From Carya illinoinensis (Eukaryota; Streptophyta; Magnoliopsida; Fagales; Juglandaceae), in assembly GCF_018687715.1 (NCBI RefSeq), contig NC_056761.1, positions 19,432,001 through 19,496,000 on the forward strand: a stretch of DNA of 64,000 nucleotides, read 5' to 3'. A program made the position numbers and the translations under genes. Positions 1 to 10,700 of the stretch are shown here, piece after piece (positions within the stretch are counted from its first letter, which is position 1; each line of letters starts with the position of its first letter). The notes beneath the pieces are model-generated. The model saw only the letters and a list, made by a program, of their open reading frames with translations, was not told the DNA's origin and searched no databases.

Positions 1-561
1 CTTTACCAATACATCTTCTATGATCCCACGTGGATACTTGATGGACCGATCCGCTAGTTGCAAGGAAATTGTTGTATGCTTCATCTCTCCAAGTCCCAAT
101 TTCCTGCAAACAGAAAATGGCATAAGATTAATGCTAGCACCAAGATCACATAAGACTCTATCAAAAAATGAATCTCCAATAGTGCAAGGCAAAGTGAAAC
201 TCCCCGGATCTTTCAATTTTTGAGGCAATTTCTTTTGAAGAATGGCACTGCATTCTTCAGAAAGCTTAACTGTTTCAAACTCCTCCAACCTTCTCTTCTT
301 AGAAATGATGTCTTTCAGGAATTTGACATAGTTTGGCATTTGTTCCAAGGCATCTGCAAAAGGAATATTAATGTGAATTTTCTTAAAAATATCCAAAAAC
401 TTAAAAAATTGCTTATCTAGTTTTTACTTTTGAAAACGCTGAGGGTAAGGAAGTGGAGGAGCAAGAATAGGAGGATTGTCAGGAAATGAAATTGTAGGAG
501 GCAAGTCGGTCTCCTCTAGTGTATCATTGACAATCTCCTCTTCTTCCACTTGATCTTTGCT
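1..561 (-). pseudogene. Protease-proximal gag-pol fragment of the Athila-like element
   Basis: Translation of the minus strand in the gag frame continues past the TAA at 559-561. It gives an acidic linker, a proline-rich stretch (ILAPPLPYPQRF), another in-frame TAA near 425, and then a region ending in the retroviral-type aspartic protease signature DLGASINLMP at about 130-165. The protease would cleave the polyprotein. The fragment leaves the window at base 1, so RT, RNase H and integrase are not visible. The stop near 425 replaces what looks like a CAA codon. Confidence 0.75.
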
Positions 562-1971
562 TTAGCCATTGTTCGCAGCGGTAGGAGTGGACTTGCTCTC
601 CTTTAATGGTGCCCTCTCAATTTCTTTTCCACTCCTAAGTGTGATGACCTTGCATTGTTCCTTTGGATTCACTTCAGTGTTGCTAGGAAAAGCTCCTCTT
701 TGTTGGGCATTGATGGTAGTGGCCAGTTGCCCAATTTGCACTTCAAGATTCTTCATAGTGGCTCCCATATTGCTACAATGAGTCTCAATGTTGTCCAACC
801 TTGAATCAGTCTTTTTAAACCTTGCATTAGTCTCTTGAACAAAGGAAACCATGGCATCCTCAAGTGACATCTTCTTCTCGCTTGGTTGGCTATCAAATCC
901 GGGAGGATGTTGAGGTTGCACCACATTCTTGGTATTTCCATATGAAAGATTCTTATGATTTCTAAGCCCTGGATGATAGTAATTTGGCATAGGATTACCA
1001 CGATAATTGTAGTTCCGATTGCTGACATATTGTACTTGTTCTTGACTCGCCTCATTGCTTGGAACTATCATACTTGTAGATGCTACATATTCTGTACTTT
1101 GTGGTATCCTTTGTGTTGTCAAGGCTGAAATCTGATGAGATAGAGTAGCAACTTGAGCTGAAAGGGCTGCTATAGGCTCCAAGTCATGAATTCCAGCAAC
1201 CTTCTTAGCCAAAGTCCTCTCAGTTGGCCATTGATAGTTGTTTGAGGCCATTTCTTCCAAAAGTGCAGTAGCACCTTCAGCTGTCTTCGACATCAAAGTT
1301 CCACCAGAAGCAGCATCAACTATAGTTCGAGTGTGCCCATTTAACCCATTGTAGAACATCTGAACTTGCAACCAATCTGGCAATCCATGTTGTGGGCAAC
1401 GTCGAACCAAGTCCTTATACGTTTCCCATGCTTCATAGAGTGACTCAAAATCATTTTGCTTGAACTGGCCAATCTCACTCCTGAGTTGGGCTGTTTTTGC
1501 AGGAGGAAAGAATTTAGCAAGAAACCTCTCAGCCATGTCCTGCCAACTAACAATGCTTCCCGGTTGTAGAGATTGTAGCCAACCTCTAGCCTTGTCCCTC
1601 AAAGAGAAAGGAAACAATCTCAGTCTAATGGTGTCTTCAGTAACACCATTGATCTTCACAGTGTCACAAATCTCCAAAAACATAGCCAAATGAATATTGG
1701 GATCATCCAGTGGCAATCCGCTGAATTGAGCCTGCTACACCATGCTAATCAAAGCTGGTTTGAGCTCAAAGTTGTTGGCATTGATTGGCTGGCGCATTAT
1801 GCTCGAGTAATTTCCATTCACAACTGGCCGCACATAGTCCTTCAAGGTGCGTGGTAGTACCTCACGATCTTCTTCAACCATAGCTAGTATCTTATTTCTT
1901 CTTAGTGATCTAAGAGTTCTTTCAATCTCTGGATCAACAGGAATAATGTCACGAGATCTAGTACGGCGCAT
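562..1971 (-). pseudogene. gag of the Athila-like element, interrupted by a stop
   Basis: The reading frame starts at an ATG at 1971 (MRRTRSRDIIPVDPEIERTL) and continues to a TAA at 559-561. An in-frame TAG at 1735-1737 interrupts it, in a place where the surrounding sequence suggests glutamine. The part after the TAG contains the retrotransposon gag domain (residues such as LFPFSLRDKARGWLQSL and FPPAKTAQLR), then a proline-poor linker and a coiled, glutamine-rich tail. Gag packages the element RNA. The frame is otherwise open for about 460 codons, so decay is light, but the TAG and the terminal TAA separate gag from protease. I cannot tell whether the terminal TAA is natural or a mutation, since related elements often have one fused gag-pro-pol frame. 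Confidence 0.8.
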
Positions 1972-2074
1972 CCAATGTCAAAAACACACCTGTAGAACAA
2001 ATTAAAACAAAATTCTAAATTAAAACCAAGATTACTTTGTATCGATATTGACGAAAAGAATAAGAATAAACCAA

Positions 2075-2092
2075 TCCCCGGCAACGGCGCCA
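2075..2092 (-). other. Primer binding site, tRNA-Asp type
   Basis: On the minus strand the site reads TGGCGCCGTTGCCGGGGA. This is the complement of the 3' end of plant tRNA-Asp including the terminal CCA (established knowledge of plant tRNA-Asp). Its position 6 bp inside the LTR fixes both the LTR border and the orientation of the element. Confidence 0.85.
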
Positions 2093-2098
2093 AAAACT

Positions 2099-3420
2099 TG
2101 ACTGGTGCAAAACTGCAAGTGCACAGTATCGTAGTTTTATAGTAAAGTAATAAGTAGAGTATCGTTCTCAGGGATTGGTACCTTACTCTTGCCAAATACC
2201 AAAATTATACTAATCTCAATTTTATCTAGAGGAATCGCTAAGGTTTTTGTAGTTGCAAATAAACTTAGATCAACTCAAAGAGAAATAAGCAAAGAAAATA
2301 AAACTGACTTTCAAAGATCAAATTCAATGGGGAAGAAACCTTCTAGGAAATCGATTTCACCATAATTCTTCACTATGCTTTTCTCATCCAGCTAATTTAA
2401 CTTAAACCTATTTTGTCTATTAGCAAATCTCTAATTCATCCAAAAGCCTCTTTCGATAGTCAATTGGAAGTGATTCTAGTTTATCAATTCACACAAGAGT
2501 ATGCAAATTAAATAATCAAGAACGCAATAAGACCAATGATTTAATTACTACACAGGTTCATACAAGTCTTTCGATCTCTATACTTACCTATGCTGAAATA
2601 TCCAAGATCTACCCTATGATTCCCTCTTTCGATAGCAAATCACAAGATTAATAATCATCTAATCAATGGCCAGTTAATTAGAAGCATTAAACTCAGAATA
2701 AATCAGATAAACAAAGAGAGAATTGCATTAAATTAGCATGGACAAACAAGCATAGTTCGGAAATAGGTTACATCGTTTTCCTAGAATAAAGAAAATTTAG
2801 CTCGTGCTAGAAATGGAATTCAACATAAACGAATTCACCATAATTGTTCTGAGAAGATGGTAAGAAGAAAATAAACACTGAAAAATCCTCCTTGCAGCCT
2901 CAACTCGTCGTCAAAAGCTCAAGGGAACGATTCAACGCTTTTCTCCCGTCCGTGCCCGTGTATGAATCCAACGTACGTGCAATAAATTGGAATTCCGTCT
3001 CCAAAACAAATGATTTGAATCCCTCTAGCTATGTTTTTCTCTGCCAAAGAGTGTTCTCCAGTCAAAACTCGCGGCTCTAGAGTGAAAAATGGCTTTTATA
3101 TGGTCCCACAGCGGAAAACCTAAAATCTGTCAAAATACGATGTTCGCTCGAGCGGGGTGTCGAGCGCGCGTCGAGCGTTCGACTCTGCCTGATTTCGCTC
3201 GAGCGTCCTATCGAGCGCACATCGAGCGTTCGACTCTGCCTGATTTCGCTCGAGCGGCCAATGTCTCTGCTCGAGCGATCTTCGTTTTTCAGCAACCCGC
3301 TCGAGCTCCCTGTCGAGCGGCAGTCGAGCGTTTGAATCTGCCTGAATTCGCTCGAGCGGCCAAAAGCCTCCGCTCGAGCGAACTTGTAAAATCTGCAATA
3401 TGAAATTTTGCAAGCCATCA
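2099..3420 (-). repeat. 5' LTR of the Athila-like element
   Basis: The LTR is about 1322 bp. Read on the minus strand it starts TGATGGCTTGC at 3420 and ends CCAGTCA at 2099, an imperfect terminal inverted pair bounded by TG and CA. The primer binding site follows after 6 bp. The outer part contains a GC-rich minisatellite (3144-3398). The paired 3' LTR is outside the window, so LTR divergence and insertion age cannot be judged here. Confidence 0.8.
3144..3398. repeat. 51-bp minisatellite, five units, CGAGCG-rich
   Basis: Five consecutive 51-bp units start at 3144, 3195, 3246, 3297 and 3348. Each begins with (T/C)CGCTCGAGC, and units 1, 2 and 4 share TCTGCCTGA near the end. CGAGCG occurs 12 times, several times as the palindrome CGCTCGAGCG. 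The array is far more GC-rich than its surroundings. Because 51 is a multiple of three, several frames stay open across it, which produces spurious overlapping reading frames on both strands; I do not regard these as genes. The array lies in the outer half of the Athila-like LTR. Confidence 0.85.
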
Positions 3421-4322
3421 TAGAGTTTAGAAAATACTTACAGCGCTATATGGTATTTTTCGAAAAGCTCGCAGTGTTGCAAACGGCGGAAGAAAAGCAA
3501 CGTAACAGTGAAATTTCACTGTAGCTATGGGTTGTAAAATACCCACTTTTGAATGGGGACAAACCAAAGCTTGGGATTGATAGGGAATGGTCTAGGGATA
3601 TTTATAAAGCTAAGGGAAATGAAATTTGGTCGTGGGTGGCGGCGAAAACGGTAGAGGAAGGCCAAAATACCCAAATCGGAAAGCTAACTCGTGGGGACTG
3701 TTCCGGCCACAGATTGAGGCTGGAAATGGGTGGGTTAGGATGGCAAAGAGTTGGTGATGAAGTGGTGAAGAGGTGGTGGCCGGATGTGGAGCGACGGCGA
3801 CAAATCGGGGCTAAAACCGTGCAGCTTGATGATGGTTTTCCGGCTAAACGACGACTCCGTTGGCGGTGAAAATTTGTGGAGTGGTTTACCGGAAGGAGGG
3901 GAAGAGATTGGTGGTGGTGGTGTGCCACACGGTGGCCGGCAGCGATGGGCCTGGGTGGTTGGAGCGTTCGGCGTGAAGGAGAGGAGAGAGAGACGCACGG
4001 GGGAGGGGGAAAACGCACGGGAAAGGGAAGGAAAAAAGAATGAAAAAAAAAAAGAAAAAGGAAGAAAAGAGAAAAAAGAGAAAAGGGAAAAAGAGAAAAG
4101 AAAAGATGGAGGAAAGAAATAAGGTCCAGTCCTCACTCCGGAAACCAAAACAGATCTGCCGAAAACGAGATTAAAAACCGTAAAACGACTAAATAAATAA
4201 AACACAACAACAAATAAATTAAAAACCAATTTAAAACATAATAATTTAAAATAAATAAACCACTATATTAATTAAATTAAAAACAACCCTTCAATGAAAA
4301 TACACATAAAAGCAGATCATCA
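3421..4322 (-). mobile_element. Gypsy-type LTR fragment, split by the Athila-like insertion
   Basis: Read on the minus strand from 4322 (TGATGATCTGC) this segment parallels the plus-strand LTR at 36146-37060. Shared landmarks are TTTTATGTGTATTTTC near the start, a T/C-rich stretch, a GC-rich CCGCC stretch, GGTTTGTCCCC, CCCATAGC, and TATAGCGCTGTAAGTATTT. Similarity ends at 3421, where the Athila-like element begins. The remaining 3' part of this LTR must lie left of the window. Reading frames in it are low-complexity (poly-F/S/P) and not credible as genes. Confidence 0.75.
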
Positions 4323-4754
4323 CAATATGAGTCGAGGTGCACTTTGTACGAATTGTATCCTTTAGTAATTTATCATAACCTTATGGTCACAAATAATTCA
4401 TATAATAAATGAATTGAATTGAACTCAAATATGGCCAAGCTAATCTCAAAAACCTTATTAAGCAAACAAACACGTCTTATTTATGGGTATATACACATGT
4501 ACATACATCTTATTTATGTGTATATATACACAGATATTAGATAAACACAGACATATTTCGAATCCCCTCCCCTTAAAAAAAATAATATATATATATATAT
4601 ATATATCCGTTTGGCTTCTTTCCTTTCCTTTCAGCTCTCTTTTTTCCATGGCAAAGAAGGAAACTTGAGAAAAGAAATGAACATGTAAAAAAGAAAAACA
4701 TTACACAAGGGAGCGGCTATCTTAATCTTATAAAGAGCATACAAAAGTGTGGTT

Positions 4755-7700
4755 TCATGAAGAAAACTCTGCTTCTTGAGTGTTGGTAGTTCGCCTATGC
4801 ATCAAACCAGTGCTCGAGTATTCAACACCACTTTCAGTGGACGAAATATTATTAGATGATTCGGAGGACTCAGCTGTGCATGAAACGGGTTTTGGCCAAG
4901 GAGCATAAAACCTGAAACCCTGAGAAGTCAGAGAATATGATGGTCGTGGTCTCTCTCTCTCAGGTGTTGGGCGCCCTTGAGCTTGTTCGGCAACTCGTCT
5001 TAAAAGGTTCATCATGGTGGGAACAAACCTTGATGAAATTGAGAGGAGTCCAGAAAGCTGGCAACAAAGCAAACAAACATACAAACTTAAGCAAATCCTC
5101 CAGACCAGGAAACTCCAAGGGCCTAGCGTTTTAACAAACTGAAGTTCAAAACACTACTTTAGGTTCAACCAAATAGATTAATGAATTACCTTTTTTTTAT
5201 TATTATTATTATTAGTAGATTAATGAATTAATACACAGCCAAAAAGTTTGTAGGGTACATGGGGTAAATTACTGGGTTTTCATAACAAAAATGAAAATTA
5301 GCAGATGATTATTACAAATATCATAGATTGATACGTGCTTGTCCTGTAGGCTGTGGATGTTGGAGGTGGTACCATCTAAACATGGAACAAAGAGCAGTTG
5401 CTTATAACATTCTTAAGGGGTCTTATTTTGTAAACTTGAACTCGTAAATTAGGTTCTATCTTGTTTTACCAAAAGAGAAGTCTATTTAAATAAAGAGAAA
5501 AAGTGAGACGCAAAGAGTAGTTTTTGTTCTATACTCACAGTGCCACGTTGAAGTTCTCTGCCTATATCCATCTGTACCCACAAAGCTTTCAACAGTAAAA
5601 ATACAATAAATAAAATCATGAGGTAGAGAGGATTCCTGTTTCATTTAGAAAAAAGAAACCAATTATCAATGAACACAATAGGAGTGAAAGCCCAACATGT
5701 TAAGAACATCAAAATGTATAACTACCAATGCAGGAATTAAGCCCCTGGTTGAATTCAAACTAATACCTTAAAAGAAGCATAAATTCATTAAAACCAAGGA
5801 CAATCATAGCCAGTATCGCCCATGGAGGAGGCAACCAGTTGTTACTCTTCCTAAAAGCCTCCTGCCGGAAAAGAACCAAAAAGGAAAAGAATAGAAAAAG
5901 AAAAGCGATCATTCATGAGTGTGCTCTTTTGGGATAACTGCCAAGATAATGTCAAAAGGATCATGAGCGATTCTATAGCATCCCGCACAAAACATACAAG
6001 GTAAACACAATGATCAAGAACCAATCGCTGAAATTCAAAATAGGGAGGGCATTTCACATCATAATAATAAAAGTTAAAAGTTAAATGCTACCAACTCCTG
6101 ATAGAATTTAGTTTCATAGAGGACATAGACCAAATTAGATACAACATAATCATTCATCAATCGCAACATGGTGCAGAGGAGAGGCTTAAACAAACGAAGG
6201 TGAGATTACAGCTGCGGGAAAAAAAAAATTTAACATGTAACATTACTAGATCATTATCTTAGTTGTGTATTTGATTCTTTTAGGACTACAGTAGTTTTCC
6301 CAATATGCATCAAGTCTTCAGAAAACCATTGTCAGCAAACTCAGATTCCGCAAGTTTTGGCCTATAAGACTCCAATTCCAAAATGGAGAAATCTTGGCCT
6401 ATAAGCACAATAACAGTGTAATCTTGGAAGCAAGTATTTTCAATATTGCACGAGGCAAACGCAGCACCAAACAAGTTCCATAGTAGTAAATACTCCAGTT
6501 GAAAGAAAATTGATTAAAAATAAATTATGTAATTGAACACAGATTCCGCAACAAACTGCTGAACTACGATGGGCATGCTTCTTTCCCCCAAACTTCACAT
6601 GAGCCTGTTTAACTCAAGCAATTGATTCAAATTTTAAACTATCATCTATTCATCAAATGGCATGTCTTTATTAAAAGATCTGCAATCATACTTGGTAACA
6701 GTTACCCTTAAAACAACTTCTCAGACTTGCCTAACCTCCCCCTTGTCCAATATTCAACAAAATATTTCATTCAATTTTCAAACCATTTCCATGAAACTGA
6801 CAACTTGGTCCCAACATGAGCCTTTAACCTAATGTATAAATATAATTTCTACTGGATAATTATTAGTTTCCAGCTATGCAATTCCTTGGCTCAAACTACC
6901 GTAGTTAAGGAATGCATTATTGTATGGCTTGTTTCATAGAAATCACAACTCAAACTAGTAGCAGAAACTCAGAGATTGCATGCACTAATTAAAGTGTATG
7001 TCATGAAACAGCTTCATATGGTACTAAACCAAACTTTGCATGCATTAAATTTCAAAGCTTACAAGCTCTAGTCAGCACATAAAATTAAGACTAGTCAGTG
7101 CATCATAGGCACAGGAACTTCCCAGAAAAATGGAGAAAGTTATTCATTTCGAATGCAACAACCAGCAAGCAATAAAAGAGGAACAGAATGCATATGAATC
7201 TACCTGTGCTGAAATTGCTTGACTGACTGTATACTCAGTCTCCGCTTTGAATTGTCTCCACAAAGACTTGCACTGCACTGGTGTAATTAACGTATCCTTT
7301 GGGGAAACCTATATTATAGCTGATCCTCGATAAGTAATCAATTTGGTGGTTAGAGCATTATGCTAAGACACTACAAGAACCCACTAGTAGTACCTCCTCC
7401 CATGTGCTTGAGGCAAGAGGATCTGTAGGCGCTCTAACACTCCTATTTTGAGAAGATGGAACCGTGAGAGTACTATCCATGAGAGATGAAAAAAGTAAAT
7501 TTTCAATCTTATCAGGCTTCTCATCCAAGCGTATGGCAGCCATGACAGATAAAAGCTTTAGAGCCTGCAACAGATAGATCATTGATGAACCAGCAATACA
7601 TTTAAACTCCATTAATAAAAGCCATATGCAGATTACCGCCGAACGCGCATCCTTGGTAATAGTTCTAATATCTTCCTTCCCAGTCCAAACCCTAGGCAGT

Positions 7701-10700
7701 GAATCATTGTCATGATTGAATACAGTTGAGAACCTGAGATTTGTTAACCAAGCAGTAAGCCGTTAAAATACCCAAAAGTAAATATATATATATATCAAGA
7801 AAAGAAAGAAAAATTCCCTTTACTTAAACTTGCTACCTATCCTTCATATGGATCAAAACTTTCCCAGCATCAACTCTTGCCTTTTTCTCCACCAAGCTTC
7901 TAGCATAGTCCCTTAAATCTTGCATCATTTTGTCAAGTGTTGCTTGATCCAACTCAAAACCAGCAATGGTAGCTGAAAACTTTGATACAGCAACCTGAGT
8001 CTCACGTTTAAGAAGCTTTCTTATCGAAGCCCATGCATCTTTCTGACCCGCTTCGAGTAGGGATTCGACAGGTTCTGTCAGTGCTAGGGCAAGTTGTTTC
8101 TGAGAAAAAAAAGAAGAAGAAGAAGGGTATCTGCATTTAGCACTATTTGAAAGTATATGAATTGAATTGAATTGAAATTTATACCCAATTCTTTTTTTGA
8201 AACCAAAAGCGATCAAATTAAATTTCAATTCATGGGCTTAGAAACATGAATAAAACTGAATTATAATTCAAATGAACTAGCCAGCAAGGGAATCGCATCA
8301 AATTTGCTCCAGTTTCACTTAATTACAATTAACAGAGCAATATTTAGTAAACCACAAAACTATCAGTATTTTGGGCACATGCATCAATTGAGTGCCATTT
8401 CAATTCGTATCCAATCTCAAACAGAGAAATTGATTGCAAAGCAAAATCAATTCATTTCATTACGAATACATCTCATCATAATAAATTCAAATTCAATTCA
8501 ATCAAGAATTGGTCCCATATAGAGCATCAGTGATTTGGCTTATATAGAGACATGATTCAAGGAACCCCAGTCCAAAAGGCAATCATGAATAGTTAGATTC
8601 AAGAGCAATACCTCATAATTGGCCATCATTTCAGACAACTTTGCACTACGAACAGAGGATGCATGAGCATCGACATCACGAAGAAGTTTTTCCCGGACTT
8701 TTGAAGCATCCCAATTAGCCTGTCTTATGGTAGCATCTAAAAGAAGAACATAGAAGGTTGCCTGTAAAGGAGGCAGATGCAGTGGACTAACAAACATCCA
8801 AGTAAAATTTGAAAATAAATCATGCCAAATCAGTGAATAAAAGATGAAAGTGGTAGACAACACAGAAGATGTCAAAGTAAATCTTACATCGTAAAGATTA
8901 TGCTCCTAAGGCAAGTAAAAAAGCAGTAGGTACAAGAAAACCCAAAATATCCTTCAAATAGGGATTTAACGTTTTGTAATACTATGCACAAGGAACTTGA
9001 GATATTCATGTAAGAAGATGCATCGTAAACCAAATCCATACCAAACAACTGCAACAATGAAAAGATTGATGATAATAAATGGGCTTAGCCCAAGCACCCA
9101 GTTAAGAATTATAAACAGATACAAGGAACTCACAAAATCTTAGCCCATTGAAATAAATCTATGGCTATTGCCAATTGGGATTTCAGAAAACATATCATAG
9201 CAACAAAATCACGTGCATCAAGCATAAAAAATGAGGACTTATGTACAGAGGGAGCATGCCAAAAATCTGCTTAGTCATTACAATCAAAATCTGAAGCAAT
9301 CAAGAAAATATTTTATTTTTTATTTTTCTATAAAAACAATTAAAAAGATGAAGGTTAAGGCTCATTGCCAAAGGGGACAAATGATGAGAAGTTAGAGCAG
9401 CATATTGGGCAGAAGGTTATTGATAGCAAGGTAAAAATATAGAGAGAAGCAAATTGCAAGTGGTACATGACTCAAACGTAACATAAGACCCAAGTCCACA
9501 AACTACATGGACAGCAGTATTATGCAACCGGTACATGTAAACCTGTGCACAAATCAGACCCAATTCTACTACATGGAATGGACAAGCTTAGAATGTTGTA
9601 TGTTTTTCTTTGATACTTTATTCTATTGGCCGATTGTAATATGTAATGGGATACAGTAGAATATAGATGGAAATGTAATAGTATTCTGAATTTCCTCACA
9701 GTAATATTAGCTACACTTTCTTCGAGGGAAAGTACCTCCACAGAAACAATGAACAGTAGAACATTCCAGATGATAGGTCAAGTCTCATACAGTGACCTTA
9801 TATACTAAAGCATGCAATTTACTATAAAGTCCCTAGCATAACTGGACCACAGGCCCTTACAATATTAACTCAACTAAGAACATAAAAGTAACAGTCTGGC
9901 CCAACGTTGAGCCCAAAATCCGTCTGGTTAGCCCACTCCACCACTTCAATCTTCAGCCCATCACCAAGTCCCTTCCTTCGGTGGCCCACGACACAAGATC
10001 AACACCTAGGGTTTGATCTTCACTACTTCAGATGCATTCCTCTTCTTCGTATTTCCCTTCCCTTCCCAGCTGAAGTGTCACATAATAGACCTCAACGGCA
10101 TGAATATTCATGACTTCACTATATCCCTAGTCAATTATGCATAGGTGTTACTCTTATACATGTCCTGTGTACTTGGGCTATGCCTACTTTTTATCATGAA
10201 AAAAGTTATTATCTACCGATCCGAAAAAAGAAGATTCTACAAACTACATGGACAGCAACGGTAATTGATTCAACTTTTCAAAGTGCATACTCAAATTTCT
10301 TTAATGTTGACATATTGCACATCAAATCTAAAGAGTGTCGTAAACAAATATTATGAAGCAGCTAGAAATTGCACAAGAAAAGGTAGAGTACAACCTCATT
10401 CAATATATAGAATAAAGATAATGATAATGGTAAAAGCAGGGATAGAAGCAAATTGCAACTTGTACATGACTTACGCATAGGCCTATGCAAAAGGCTCGAT
10501 GGGCCAATCAACCCGTGCAACCTGTGTAGATCCAATCTGATAAAGTCGGTTTACATCTAAAGTCGGTTCTGAATCAATCGGACCTGATGAACGTCAGGCC
10601 ATAACTTCAAACCCGCTATTTTTCTTCACTGTCCCTTCAACGTTGAACCCTAGCCCCTACCCCATCTTCTCCTTTCGATTCATAGTTCACTTGTTGACAT

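Larger units (their letters stand above)
1..3420 (-). mobile_element. Athila-like Ty3/gypsy LTR retrotransposon, 5' portion
   Basis: This is the 5' part of an LTR retrotransposon read on the minus strand. From high to low coordinates it has a 5' LTR (2099-3420), a tRNA-Asp primer binding site (2075-2092), an interrupted gag (1971-562) and a protease fragment running off the window at base 1. The Athila assignment rests on the gag type and the tRNA-Asp primer site; reverse transcriptase and integrase would lie to the left and are not visible. The LTR outer border abuts TAGAG (3421-3425), which fits a 5-bp target duplication whose partner lies outside the window. The insertion split an older gypsy LTR: the sequence after 3420 matches the plus-strand copy near 37030-37060 up to exactly this point. 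The coding region is broken, so the copy is not autonomous. Confidence 0.85.

Noticed and set aside
2075..2092. A tRNA-Asp gene
   Set aside because: Only the 18-nt complement of the tRNA 3' end is present, next to an LTR; it is a primer binding site, not a tRNA gene.
3077..3421. Overlapping open frames on both strands with Ser/Arg-rich repeats
   Set aside because: They arise from the 51-bp array, whose unit is a multiple of three; there is no start context, homology or splicing, and the sequence lies inside an LTR.
3602..4229. Minus-strand frames rich in Phe, Ser and Pro (also 36335-36876 on plus)
   Set aside because: They are pyrimidine-rich LTR sequence in two copies; the translations are low complexity and differ by frameshifts, so selection for a protein is not supported.
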